Shown here: positions 1-8,218 of the stretch, piece after piece
How positions within the stretch are numbered: position 1 is the first letter of the stretch
How the letters are laid out: each line of letters begins with the position of its first letter
Source of the DNA: JAZLJD01 sp045617725
GTDB lineage: Bacteria; Bacillota; Clostridia; Lachnospirales; Lachnospiraceae
Reading direction: 5' to 3'
DNA length: 64,000 nt
Assembly: GCA_045617725.1 (NCBI GenBank)
Contig: JAZLJD010000054.1
Coordinates: 21,285 to 85,284 of the forward strand
Notes under the pieces: model-generated
The model's database searches: none
What the model was told of the DNA's origin: nothing
Seen by the model: only the letters and a program-made list of their open reading frames with translations
Translations under genes and position numbers: made by a program

Positions 1-1
1 T

Positions 2-1264
2 GAATTCCCGATTTGTATTCTGGCATCAACCGGCAAGAGCTTGGGCGGCATGAATGATAACACCAGTTATATTTTGAACAAACAAAAGGGAATTGCCCTG
101 CCGTACCGTGATTATCAGAAGCGCGTGAAGTGTAAGAGTGTCTACGGCGAGTACATGAAGTACTGCGACTTACGGTCGGAACGCGGCGAGGAGCTCAGAG
201 TTCTGTATGTTGCCCTTACGAGAGCCATGGAGAAACTGATTATTGTGGGACGCGTGCCCGAAGCGGCGGCTTATGACCGGAAGATGAGCTCACCGGCGCG
301 TTTTGACGAAAAGGGACGGCTCAGAATCGGAGAGCTTATGGCACCTCGGACGTGCTATCTTAACTATATATATTATGTGGCCAAAACCAATCCCGGTGCA
401 TTTACACTGCGTACGATTCCTTTAAGTGGTCTGACGCCCACGGACGGTACCGGGGAGGAACCGGGAGAGGATACAACCGTGGTACGTATCCGGGATACGG
501 AGCCGGCCACTGTACTTGCGGAGCATGAGGATTTAAGACGCAGGCTTTCCTTTGTGTATCCATACGAGCAGACGGCAGGTTTGTGTTCGAAGGTTACTGT
601 TTCGAGACTTAAACTTGCAGCAATGGAGGAGAGTGAAATTGCGGGAGAAACCGCCCGGGCGTTTGAAGCACGGGAGAGCAACCGCTATATTCCTTCTTTT
701 GTGCAGCAGCAGGAGGCTGTGAGCGGTACCAAACGCGGTGATGCATACCATCATCTTTGTGAGCTGATACCGTATGAAATTTTGGAACTGAGTGCGAGCG
801 GAAGCATCGCCTGTGACGACGCGTATTCGGAGCACCTATTAAGGTTACTTCTTCAGAACGGCCGTATCAAGCGGGAAGAAACAGAACTCATCAATCCCAA
901 GAAATTGACGGATTTCCTTCATTCCTCTTTGGCTTGCCGGATGAAGAAGGCCGCAGAAAAAGGCTGCCTCCGAAGAGAACAGCCCTTTGTGATTGCGATT
1001 GCAGCGGATCGTGTCGATCCTTCCTATCCCAAAGAGGAGCAGATTCTCATGCAGGGAATCGTGGATGCTTTCTTCGAGGAAGAGGACGGTATCGTGATTG
1101 TGGATTATAAGACGGATGCCGTTTCCTGCGAGCAGGAGCTTACGGAACGATACAGAGCACAGCTTATGCTGTATGCGGAAGCAATAGAAAAGCTTACGAA
1201 GAAGCCGGTGACGGCCCTGTATCTCTATTCATTTTCGCTCGGGAAAGAGGTTAAAATCGACTGA
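2..1264 (+). CDS. addA: ATP-dependent helicase/nuclease subunit A, 3' part only
   Basis: This is the C-terminal third of AddA, the helicase-nuclease that with AddB resects double-strand breaks for RecA-dependent repair. The reading frame is open from base 2, so the start lies outside the window. The fragment has the last superfamily 1 helicase motif (ELRVLYVALTRAMEKL) followed by a RecB-type PD-(D/E)XK nuclease domain. There GIVDAF supplies an acidic residue and VDYKTD the D-x-K core, with the QLMLYAEAI helix after it. About 420 residues are visible. AddB is expected upstream. No terminator is obvious before the convergent thiT gene. The family call is firm from motif order. Confidence 0.93.
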   Translation, partial: EFPICILASTGKSLGGMNDNTSYILNKQKGIALPYRDYQKRVKCKSVYGEYMKYCDLRSERGEELRVLYVALTRAMEKLIIVGRVPEAAAYDRKMSSPARFDEKGRLRIGELMAPRTCYLNYIYYVAKTNPGAFTLRTIPLSGLTPTDGTGEEPGEDTTVVRIRDTEPATVLAEHEDLRRRLSFVYPYEQTAGLCSKVTVSRLKLAAMEESEIAGETARAFEARESNRYIPSFVQQQEAVSGTKRGDAYHHLCELIPYEILELSASGSIACDDAYSEHLLRLLLQNGRIKREETELINPKKLTDFLHSSLACRMKKAAEKGCLRREQPFVIAIAADRVDPSYPKEEQILMQGIVDAFFEEEDGIVIVDYKTDAVSCEQELTERYRAQLMLYAEAIEKLTKKPVTALYLYSFSLGKEVKID

Positions 1265-1299
1265 TTTGACCCAATTGGTCAATGCCTGAAAACCCCTAT

Positions 1300-1824
1300 T
1301 TATCGGGCCTGGGAGGATATTTTGTCAATTCCCTTGCTTACGGCCGGGATAAATAGAATAGCAAGTGTTATTATTAATTCGGGACCCAGATACGCAGCCT
1401 GGTAGCCTGCGGAATACAGGAGAGCAGGTGTGCCTTCCGGGGCATATTCCGCAAAAAACAAAACGCCGCTTAAGGTGGAGACCAGGAAGCGTCCGATTAC
1501 GCCCAAAAGATAACCGATTTGGAGACCGTACTTTTTGGCACGGAAGAAACCGGAAAGTCCGAGTGCCATGAAGGCAATCGGATAATCGAGCAGAATCTGG
1601 AGCAGCGTATAGCCCTTGGGGTCTAAGATAAACTGAAGAAGACCGAAGGCGAGTCCGCAGGAAAGGCCGTAGCCGATTCCGTAGAAGTAGCCGATCAGGG
1701 ATATGAATAACATGGAGAAGAGAGTGATGCTGCCGCCGAAGGGCATTGGGATGGTCGGGATGAATTCACCCGTTACCAGAGCAAGAGCGAGAGCAATTCC
1801 GGAAAAAGCAACTTTTTTTGCCAT
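1300..1824 (-). CDS. thiT: Thiamine-specific ECF transporter S component ThiT
   Basis: A 174-residue, very hydrophobic protein with about six membrane segments, matching the ThiT/YuaJ family in size and pattern (for example YTLLQILLDYPIAF and the YSAGYQAAYLGPELIITL end). ThiT binds thiamine with high affinity and hands it to the shared ECF energizing module (EcfA, EcfA', EcfT), which is not in this window. The start is fixed by an AGGAGG eight bases upstream. A TPP riboswitch directly upstream independently supports a thiamine role. It is convergent with addA. Confidence 0.9.
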   Translation of the reverse strand: MAKKVAFSGIALALALVTGEFIPTIPMPFGGSITLFSMLFISLIGYFYGIGYGLSCGLAFGLLQFILDPKGYTLLQILLDYPIAFMALGLSGFFRAKKYGLQIGYLLGVIGRFLVSTLSGVLFFAEYAPEGTPALLYSAGYQAAYLGPELIITLAILFIPAVSKGIDKISSQAR

Positions 1825-1852
1825 AAAAAAACCTCCTAATTGTAAGGAGGGG
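1825..1852 (-). terminator. Riboswitch expression platform: hairpin carrying the thiT ribosome binding site
   Basis: Read on the minus strand, CCTCCT and AGGAGG form a six-pair hairpin followed by seven T residues that run into the thiT start codon. The right arm is also the thiT ribosome binding site. One hairpin could therefore both terminate transcription and hide the ribosome binding site when TPP is bound. The sequence alone does not tell these two modes apart. Confidence 0.7.
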
Positions 1853-1888
1853 TGTTTTTTGATATCCTATATCTTGTGTGGTGATATC

Positions 1889-1975
1889 AGATATCTGCTT
1901 CCTTACGCCGGTATTAACCGGACAAGTTGTGAGGGTCAAGGACGAACCTTATCTCAGCTGTAAAGCACCCCTAGC
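1889..1975 (-). promoter_or_regulatory. TPP (THI-box) riboswitch
   Basis: On the minus strand the region has the conserved TPP aptamer blocks in order: GGGGTGC, GCTGAGA, GACCCT, ACTTG-TCCGG-TTAATACCGGCGTAAGGAAGC. The final block matches the conserved TPP-binding arm closely. It lies about 65 bases upstream of thiT and would lower expression when thiamine pyrophosphate is plentiful. Confidence 0.93.
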
Positions 1976-2023
1976 ATGTATGTGATTTTGTAATCGCTAC
2001 TTAATATAACAGAAAGGCATGTT

Positions 2024-3436
2024 ATGTTCAAGTTTATTTTATTTGATTTGGATGGAACACTGACGGACCCCAAAGAGGGAATCACAAAGTGTGTTCAATA
2101 TGCGCTTTTGAAGCTGAATGTGGCGAATCCCGATCCGGATACGCTGACACCGTTTATCGGCCCGCCGCTTAACGAAAGCTTCATGAAATTCTATAACATG
2201 ACGGCACAGGAAGCCGAGGAAGCGATCGCAGTATACAGGGAGCGTTTTTCCACCATCGGTAAGTACGAGAACGTTGTGTATGACGGTATCCCCGCGATGC
2301 TTCGCCGCCTTAAACAAAAGGGCATCCGTCTGGCGGTGGCTTCGAGCAAGCCGACCGTTTTTGTGGAGGACATTCTGAAGCATTTCAAGCTTCGAAAGTA
2401 TTTTGACGTAGTGGTCGGCAGTGAATTGGACGGCCGCAGGGTTCAGAAGGAAGAGGTTGTTGCAGAGGCTCTGAAGCAGCTCCACGGAGGGACCGAACTG
2501 ACGGAGGAGAATCGTAAGCTTACGGCGATGGTGGGCGATCGAAAGTTTGACATACAGGGTGCCCATGCCTTCGGCCTCACCGGAGTTCTTGTAACCTACG
2601 GGTATTTATCTCCCGGCGAGCTGGAAGAGGCGCATCCCGATATAACGGCTGACACCGTTTCGGAACTTGAGAAGGCACTGCTTTGTGAGGAGGAACCGGT
2701 TGCCGGTACGGAGAAGCGATTCGCTCAGTTTAGAAATGATCAGCGACTCCATCTGTTCAGCTCCGCGTTTGTTCCCCTTATTCTGTATCTGCTTATATCT
2801 TCTATGGTGGTATTCATTGCAACGGCAATCGTAAATGCCATTTACGTTACAGACCCGTTGTCTATGGTGTCCTTATATATGGTTGCACATCCGGCAGATA
2901 TCGATGCCTGGGCACAGGCCCTGGGCTACCTGGCCGCCATACTTGCAATCCTTCGATACTATAAAATAACACGCGATATGTATCCGAGCGGTATGAACGA
3001 AGCCCCCGGAGTACTGAATTTCTTTCGGTGTCTGCTCCCGGTAATCTCCGTAAGTCTGCTTTTGAATGTGCTGATGCGACAGTTCAATCTGCCCGCCTTC
3101 TTCCCCCAGTATCTGGAAGCCTTGAAGCAGCAGGAGCAGATTACATTTGAAACCGGTCTGGTACTGTTTTGTATCGCAGCGCCCGTCTGCGAGGAGATGA
3201 TGTTCCGCGGCATTTTGCAGAACCGCCTGAGCATGGCTTTTTCCGAGCGGGTCGGAATCCTTGTGTCCGCGATTATTTTTGGCGTCCTGCATATCTATCC
3301 GCTGGAAGTGATATATGCTTTCGTTTTGGGACTCATGATTTCCGGGTGCTATAAGCGTTACCACAAATTGTGGGTACCGATTCTGATTCATGCTGTAACA
3401 AATTTCATCGTTTGGACCCTTCTCAGGGTGCTATAG
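2024..3436 (+). CDS. HAD-family phosphatase fused to a CPBP intramembrane protease domain
   Basis: A 470-residue two-domain protein. Residues 1-220 are a HAD phosphatase of the phosphoglycolate phosphatase (Gph/PpaX) type: D8-L-D10-G-T, the SSKP motif near 107, and GDRKFDIQGA near 170. From about 240 the protein is membrane-embedded and carries the CPBP (Abi/CAAX-like) protease signature: E390-E391-M-M-F-R395-G, F419-G-V-L-H423, and H456-x-x-x-N460. The domains are joined in frame by a charged linker with no stop. CPBP proteins are known as prenyl-protein or bacteriocin-immunity type proteases. The substrate of this fusion is unknown. It is followed after six bases by the helicase gene, so they are probably cotranscribed. 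Confidence 0.85.
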   Translation: MFKFILFDLDGTLTDPKEGITKCVQYALLKLNVANPDPDTLTPFIGPPLNESFMKFYNMTAQEAEEAIAVYRERFSTIGKYENVVYDGIPAMLRRLKQKGIRLAVASSKPTVFVEDILKHFKLRKYFDVVVGSELDGRRVQKEEVVAEALKQLHGGTELTEENRKLTAMVGDRKFDIQGAHAFGLTGVLVTYGYLSPGELEEAHPDITADTVSELEKALLCEEEPVAGTEKRFAQFRNDQRLHLFSSAFVPLILYLLISSMVVFIATAIVNAIYVTDPLSMVSLYMVAHPADIDAWAQALGYLAAILAILRYYKITRDMYPSGMNEAPGVLNFFRCLLPVISVSLLLNVLMRQFNLPAFFPQYLEALKQQEQITFETGLVLFCIAAPVCEEMMFRGILQNRLSMAFSERVGILVSAIIFGVLHIYPLEVIYAFVLGLMISGCYKRYHKLWVPILIHAVTNFIVWTLLRVL

Positions 3437-3442
3437 GAGTTT

Positions 3443-5890
3443 ATGGAGATTCACATTTCCGTACGCAATCTTGTGGAATTTCTTCTGCGGGAGGGCGACA
3501 TTGACAATCGAAAGGGCGTTTCTTCGGACCAGGCCATGCAGGAAGGCACGAGACTGCATCGCATGATTCAGAAATCCCGTGGCACGTCGTATCAGGCTGA
3601 GGTTCCGCTCAGCCTTTCTTACGTTTATGAGGCTGCGGAGGATATTGAATCGTACAGTCTGTGCGTGGAGGGACGGGCGGACGGCATCGATGATTTTGGC
3701 GGGTTCTGCACCATCGAGGAAATCAAATGTACCTATAAAGAACTAAGGTACATCACGGAACCCGCGGGTGTGCATCTCGCACAGGCCCGGTGCTATGCGT
3801 ATATTTACGCTCTGCAGAACGATTTGCCGGCCGTGAATATCCGAATGACCTATTGCAACATCGACAGCAGGCTGACGAAGGAATTCGAGACCATGTATTC
3901 CTTCGAACAGCTCAGGGAATTCTATACAAATCTTATGATGGAGTACAAGCGCTGGTCCGACTATGAAATCCGCTGGACCCGGAAGCGTGATGCGTCCATT
4001 CTGAACAGTTCTTTTCCGTTCCCTTACAGGGAGGGCCAAAGAGAACTTGTTTCCCATGTTTACAACACAATCGTAAACGAACGCAAGTTATTTATTGAGG
4101 CACCGACCGGCGTCGGCAAGACGATTTCGACGGTGTATCCGGCTGTACAGGCCTTGGGACGTGGGCTCTCGGAGCGCATTTTCTACCTGACGGCCAAGAC
4201 CATCACCGGAAAGGTGGCGGTGGATACCATCGAAATCCTGCGCGGGCAGGGTGTTTTTCTTAAAAATGTTTTCCTGACGGCCAAAGAGAAAGTGTGCCCT
4301 CTTGAGGAGATGGAGTGCAATCCGGTTGCCTGCCCCTATGCCAAGGGTCACTTCGACCGAATCAACGAAGCCATCTACGATCTTTTGATGCACGAAGACA
4401 GCTTTGATCGGGAAATTCTGGCGATTTATGCCGAAAAACATCAGGTATGCCCGTTTGAGATGGGACTTGATATGAGCCTTTTTGCCGATATCGTAATTTG
4501 TGACTACAATTATCTGTTTGATCCGCATGTACGTCTGCAACGCTTTTTTGCAGAGGGCGTACACGGCTCGTATACGTTCCTTATCGATGAGGCGCACAAT
4601 CTGGTGGAACGTGGACGGGATATGTACAGTGCCGAACTGTATAAGGAGGATTTTCTTCTTTTGCATCGTCTTTTTGCGCCCGTGGATGCCCGTATTTCCA
4701 AGGCAGCGGAGAAGTGCAACAAGATTCTTCTGGAACTGAAAAAGGGCTGCTCGGCGGAATACCGGATTCACGAGCGGGTGGACGGCTTTACCCTGGCACT
4801 TTCCCAACTTTTCATGCGTATGCAGGATTTCTTTGATGAGGAAGACCATCGCAAGGCCCGGGGCGAAAGAAGAAGTGACGGAATTAACACCGATGAGCTT
4901 CGCAAGGAAGTTTTGGACCTCTATTTTGACATTTCACACTTCCTTTTGATGTATGAATATCTGGAACTGGGGTACAAGATATATACCGAGCTCCTTGAGG
5001 ACGGCCGTTTTGTGCTGCATCTTTTCTGCGTCGATCCTTCGGAGCTTCTGCTGATGTGTATGCAAAAGGGGCGTTCTACCATTCTTTTTTCCGCGACGCT
5101 GCTTCCGATTGAATATTATAAGAAATTACTTGGGCATCTTCCCGGGGATTACGAAGTGTACGCTCACTCCGTTTTTGATCCCGCACGTCGCGGACTTTTT
5201 ATCGCTGAGGATGTTACTTCCCTTTATAAGAAACGTTCGGAGGACATGTATCGGAATATCGCCGGCTACATCCTTTCCATCTCCCGGGCGCGTCACGGCA
5301 ATTATATGGTCTTTTTCCCTTCACACTCTTTTATGATGGCTGTGCTTTCCTCCCTTCAGTCCCTTCTCGGAATTTCGGAAGAGGAAACGACTGCCTCCCT
5401 GTTTGAAAAAGACGATTTGACGCTTTTGATTCAGAAGGAACGTATGCTCGAAAATGAACGCGAAGAATTCCTCTCCGCTTTTTCTGCGGAGCATACCGAC
5501 CACTTCCTGATCGGCATGTGTGTTGTGGGTGGCATCTTTTCTGAGGGCATCGACTTGCGTGGTGACTCTCTGATTGGGGCCGTAATCGTCGGTACGGGTA
5601 TGCCGCAGGTCGGTCCGCGTCAGACGGTTCTTAAGGATTATTTTGAGGATGATTTGGGTCGCGGCTTTGACTATGCGTATCGTTATCCCGGTATGAATAA
5701 GGTCATGCAGGCCGCCGGTCGCGTAATTCGTACTGCAGAGGATGTCGGGATTGTGGCTCTTTTGGATGAGCGCTTTTTGGACATTCGTACGCGTCGGCTG
5801 TTCCCTCTGGAATGGGGGAAATACACGATTGTGAATAAAAATAATGTGGAAAGTCGTGTAAATTCATTCTGGAATGAATGGTTAACATAA
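3443..5890 (+). CDS. DinG/XPD-like Fe-S ATP-dependent DNA helicase with N-terminal nuclease-like domain
   Basis: An 815-residue superfamily 2 helicase of the Rad3/XPD/DinG group. The first 200 residues resemble a PD-(D/E)XK nuclease: RADGI at 78-82 and EEIK at about 92-95. The helicase begins with EAPTGVGKT (Walker A, near 220). Four cysteines arranged CPLEEMEC, ACPYA and CPFE form the probable 4Fe-4S site. The Walker B box is LIDEAHN, and QAAGRVIRT near the end is motif VI. The family unwinds DNA during repair and at structures such as R-loops. The nuclease-plus-helicase layout is typical of Firmicute relatives. It follows the HAD-CPBP gene closely. Confidence 0.88.
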   Translation: MEIHISVRNLVEFLLREGDIDNRKGVSSDQAMQEGTRLHRMIQKSRGTSYQAEVPLSLSYVYEAAEDIESYSLCVEGRADGIDDFGGFCTIEEIKCTYKELRYITEPAGVHLAQARCYAYIYALQNDLPAVNIRMTYCNIDSRLTKEFETMYSFEQLREFYTNLMMEYKRWSDYEIRWTRKRDASILNSSFPFPYREGQRELVSHVYNTIVNERKLFIEAPTGVGKTISTVYPAVQALGRGLSERIFYLTAKTITGKVAVDTIEILRGQGVFLKNVFLTAKEKVCPLEEMECNPVACPYAKGHFDRINEAIYDLLMHEDSFDREILAIYAEKHQVCPFEMGLDMSLFADIVICDYNYLFDPHVRLQRFFAEGVHGSYTFLIDEAHNLVERGRDMYSAELYKEDFLLLHRLFAPVDARISKAAEKCNKILLELKKGCSAEYRIHERVDGFTLALSQLFMRMQDFFDEEDHRKARGERRSDGINTDELRKEVLDLYFDISHFLLMYEYLELGYKIYTELLEDGRFVLHLFCVDPSELLLMCMQKGRSTILFSATLLPIEYYKKLLGHLPGDYEVYAHSVFDPARRGLFIAEDVTSLYKKRSEDMYRNIAGYILSISRARHGNYMVFFPSHSFMMAVLSSLQSLLGISEEETTASLFEKDDLTLLIQKERMLENEREEFLSAFSAEHTDHFLIGMCVVGGIFSEGIDLRGDSLIGAVIVGTGMPQVGPRQTVLKDYFEDDLGRGFDYAYRYPGMNKVMQAAGRVIRTAEDVGIVALLDERFLDIRTRRLFPLEWGKYTIVNKNNVESRVNSFWNEWLT

Positions 5891-5944
5891 CATAAATTCT
5901 GACAATTTGACAGAGAACCATTATTGAGACCATGACAGAAGTGT

Positions 5945-6034
5945 CAATCCACAAAAAAGCGGTTTTGACATGGTGGATAATGTGGATAACTCTGTGGAAA
6001 GGGTGGAGGAATTGGAGTTTTCCACTGTGGATTA
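5945..6034. other. Cluster of DnaA-box-like sites in the spacer after the helicase gene
   Basis: The spacer from 5891 to 6250 has no convincing gene. It holds five matches to TTATCCACA or its complement in 90 bases: a perfect TGTGGATAA at 5981-5989, eight-of-nine matches at 5972-5980 and 6026-6034, and seven-of-nine at 5945-5953 and 5993-6001. Four share one orientation. No dnaA, dnaN or other origin gene is nearby, so an origin is unlikely. A DnaA-binding reservoir or chance in A+T-rich DNA are the alternatives. Confidence 0.45.
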
Positions 6035-6250
6035 AAACTGCGTGTCATATTGCAGATATACATTCGGTTTTTGAGCATATTACCGGAAAGGCATTATGTG
6101 AACCTAAAAAACGAAATTGACTAATTGAGTCACATACCTTGAATTGTGTAGATAAAGGTGAAATTGAAGGGAATTGTACCTACAATTGGACATTTTTGAC
6201 ACAATTTGAAAAACAGGCTTTTTCGAAATAATGAGACATATAGAGGTAGT

Positions 6251-6365
6251 GTGAAAAATGCAAAGCATTTTTCACGCGACACTTTGTGTCGCAATCCGTA
6301 GCAGCTTCGCTGTAATACAGTGAAGGGCTAAATATACCGGATTGCGAAATGCGGGGATTATTATG
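6251..6365 (+). repeat. Structured 5'-UTR repeat, copy A
   Basis: Full-length copy. Stem 1 pairs GTGAAAAATGC with GCATTTTTCAC around AAA. Stem 2 is GCGACAC-TTT-GTGTCGC. Stem 3 pairs GCAATCCG with CGGATTGC and encloses stem 4, TTCGCTGT-AAT-ACAGTGAA. The tail has GGGGA five bases before an ATG, and that ATG is the start of the YkvI-like gene. The last three bases of the repeat are thus the first codon of the gene. Confidence 0.93.
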
Positions 6366-7448
6366 GAAATGAAAGAAATGAATAAACTTACAGGCTTTCA
6401 AGCAGCCTGCATCACAGCCGGCTGCGTATTGGGGGCCGGTTATGTATCCGGACAGGAGTTGTGGCAGTTCTTCGGCAGCTTTGGTGTCAAAGGAATCGCC
6501 GGGATTGTTTTTGGCATAGCCGTATATGCGGCCTTCGTTTACATGATAGCCCGCATCGCAGATCGCATCGGACGGGAGGACATGGACCTTGTGGTCGCGG
6601 GCGAGGGGCACCCCGTCCTCGTGAAAATCATCGGTGGGGTGGAGCTTTTGTTTACCTTCCTTATCATAGTCATCATGATAGCCGGAGCAGGCTCTCTGTT
6701 TGAACAGGTATTTCACTGTCCTTCTTATATAGGAAGCGTTGTACTTACCGTCCTCATTTTGCCGCCTGCGTTCTTCGGAATGGCCGGCATGAAGAAGGTA
6801 TTCACCCTGCTGGTTCCGATACTGGCCGTATGCACGCTCTTAATCAGCGCACTGAGCCTTGTGAAAAACGGGACGGCGCTTCATATCCCCAAGGGGCAGG
6901 TCTTAAATCCCCTGCTTCCGAGCGCGGCACTTTCGGCGGTTACCTTTGTTTCCTATAATCTTCTGTGCAGTATCGGTGTACTGTCGCCGCTTAAAAGAAC
7001 GAATAATAAGAAGAGTCTTTTGTGCGGCGTTGCCATGGGCGCCCTGTTCCTCCTGGTGATAGCCATTTCCATTCTGCTTCCGGTACTCAACATCGAAGGA
7101 GCTACGAAAGAGGAACTTCCGATGCTTACGGTGGCCTTTTCCATGCATCCCTTAAGCGGTTATGTGTACGGCCTGCTTTTGTTTATGAGCATCTACGGTG
7201 CTTCCGTCGCAACGCTTACCGAGACCGTGACTTATTTTTTGCAAAAGAAAAAGACCTCGCGGGGCCGGGGCATCCTCCTCACATTGGGAATTGCTGCTCT
7301 GGCGCTTCTGCTCAGTCTGTTCGGTTTCTCAGATCTTATTTCGATTGTATATCCGATATTCGGTTACATCGGCTTTCTCGTTATGCTGCTGCTTGTGATT
7401 CGCTTTGTCCGCCTTCGGCGCATCGGAAGCGGCGAAGCTACTCGCTGA
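6363..7448 (+). CDS. YkvI-family membrane transporter (putative)
   Basis: A 361-residue protein with about ten hydrophobic segments. The N-terminal stretch GCVLGAGYVSGQELWQFFG is characteristic of the YkvI group (COG3949), LeuT-fold relatives of amino-acid/cation symporters with no firm substrate known to me. The start is the ATG supplied by the structured repeat. An in-frame TTG seven codons upstream inside the repeat is unlikely to be used. The gene is convergent with the CAP-domain lipoprotein gene, and the two coding ends overlap by 11 bases, with no terminator visible between them. Confidence 0.8.
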   Translation: MEMKEMNKLTGFQAACITAGCVLGAGYVSGQELWQFFGSFGVKGIAGIVFGIAVYAAFVYMIARIADRIGREDMDLVVAGEGHPVLVKIIGGVELLFTFLIIVIMIAGAGSLFEQVFHCPSYIGSVVLTVLILPPAFFGMAGMKKVFTLLVPILAVCTLLISALSLVKNGTALHIPKGQVLNPLLPSAALSAVTFVSYNLLCSIGVLSPLKRTNNKKSLLCGVAMGALFLLVIAISILLPVLNIEGATKEELPMLTVAFSMHPLSGYVYGLLLFMSIYGASVATLTETVTYFLQKKKTSRGRGILLTLGIAALALLLSLFGFSDLISIVYPIFGYIGFLVMLLLVIRFVRLRRIGSGEATR

Positions 7449-8070
7449 GATAGTTGTCCCCTGTAAAGAGGGCGGCCACGTAGACCTTGTAGTAGGGATG
7501 TTCGTAAGTCGCATAGACTCCAATCCCGACCGTGTCGAATATGGGGTCCATGATGATGGCAAGGTGCTCGGGCGAGTTTTTGAATCCTTCGGTGAGCGTG
7601 TCGGCGATGTATGGAAGGTTGTCGATGTCGCCGTAGTAGCTGTATCCGAGGATTTCGCCGCGGCTGTACTGCCCGGAATCGCTCAGAATATCAAGCCCAC
7701 GCGTTCCGTCCGGCCTTGTATGACTGAAGGTGTGACTGATTTCTTCGGCTCTTACGGTCGCCAAAGAGGAAATCGCATCATCCATGGTAACCGATTCAAG
7801 CTCCGATTCCTGCCGCAAGTTGTTAAAGTCTTCCCATATATAAGGAACGCACTCCGTTATGTCGATTTCGGAAACGGCCGGCGCCTGCGACGGAGACGAC
7901 AGCGAGGGTATGACGGACGGTAGCTGTGGTGCGACGGACGGCAACGGCGCGACGAGGGGCGGGTTCGCCACAGGTTCTTTTTGGCCACAGGCGGGTAATG
8001 CGAGCAGAAGCAGGGCCCAAAACGACGCCGCGAGTATGAATTTTTTTGTGAAAAGTTGTGGGTTTCTCAT
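7438..8070 (-). CDS. CAP (SCP/PR-1) domain lipoprotein
   Basis: A lipoprotein precursor of about 210 residues. The charged N-terminus and hydrophobic core end in LPAC, a lipobox, so the mature protein should be anchored to the outer face of the membrane. A proline/serine/valine-rich linker follows. The C-terminal 130 residues form a CAP domain: IWEDFNNLRQE, EISHTFSHTRPDG, GEILGY, and FKNSPEHLAIIM with its conserved histidine. Bacterial CAP proteins are often wall-associated, and their activity here is unknown. I chose the ATG that starts MRNPQLF because it gives a normal signal peptide. A longer frame to 8127 would include the promoter. Confidence 0.82.
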   Translation of the reverse strand: MRNPQLFTKKFILAASFWALLLLALPACGQKEPVANPPLVAPLPSVAPQLPSVIPSLSSPSQAPAVSEIDITECVPYIWEDFNNLRQESELESVTMDDAISSLATVRAEEISHTFSHTRPDGTRGLDILSDSGQYSRGEILGYSYYGDIDNLPYIADTLTEGFKNSPEHLAIIMDPIFDTVGIGVYATYEHPYYKVYVAALFTGDNYLSE

Positions 8071-8077
8071 GCACTTC

Positions 8078-8106
8078 AATATAGCGCGATTGTTTTTGGC
8101 AGTCAA
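8078..8106 (-). promoter_or_regulatory. Sigma-A promoter for the CAP lipoprotein gene, possibly leaderless
   Basis: TTGACT (8101-8106) and TATATT (8078-8083) are separated by exactly 17 bases on the minus strand. Only seven bases lie between the -10 box and the ATG. Transcription would therefore begin at or next to the start codon, and no ribosome binding site is present. Confidence 0.7.
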
Positions 8107-8218
8107 ACAAAGGAAATTTGCACTCATTAATTAGTCGTTAATTATTGTACGCTATAATTCACATGTAACAGTAGCAAATGAATACTGTTGAGTAATTTCT
8201 ATATTAAGGAGAAAGACT

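Noticed and set aside
8130..8158. A promoter for the chemoreceptor using TATAAT at 8153-8158
   Set aside because: The -10 box is perfect but no acceptable -35 box lies 16 to 18 bases upstream, and no sigma-28 motif is seen. Evidence is too weak to list.
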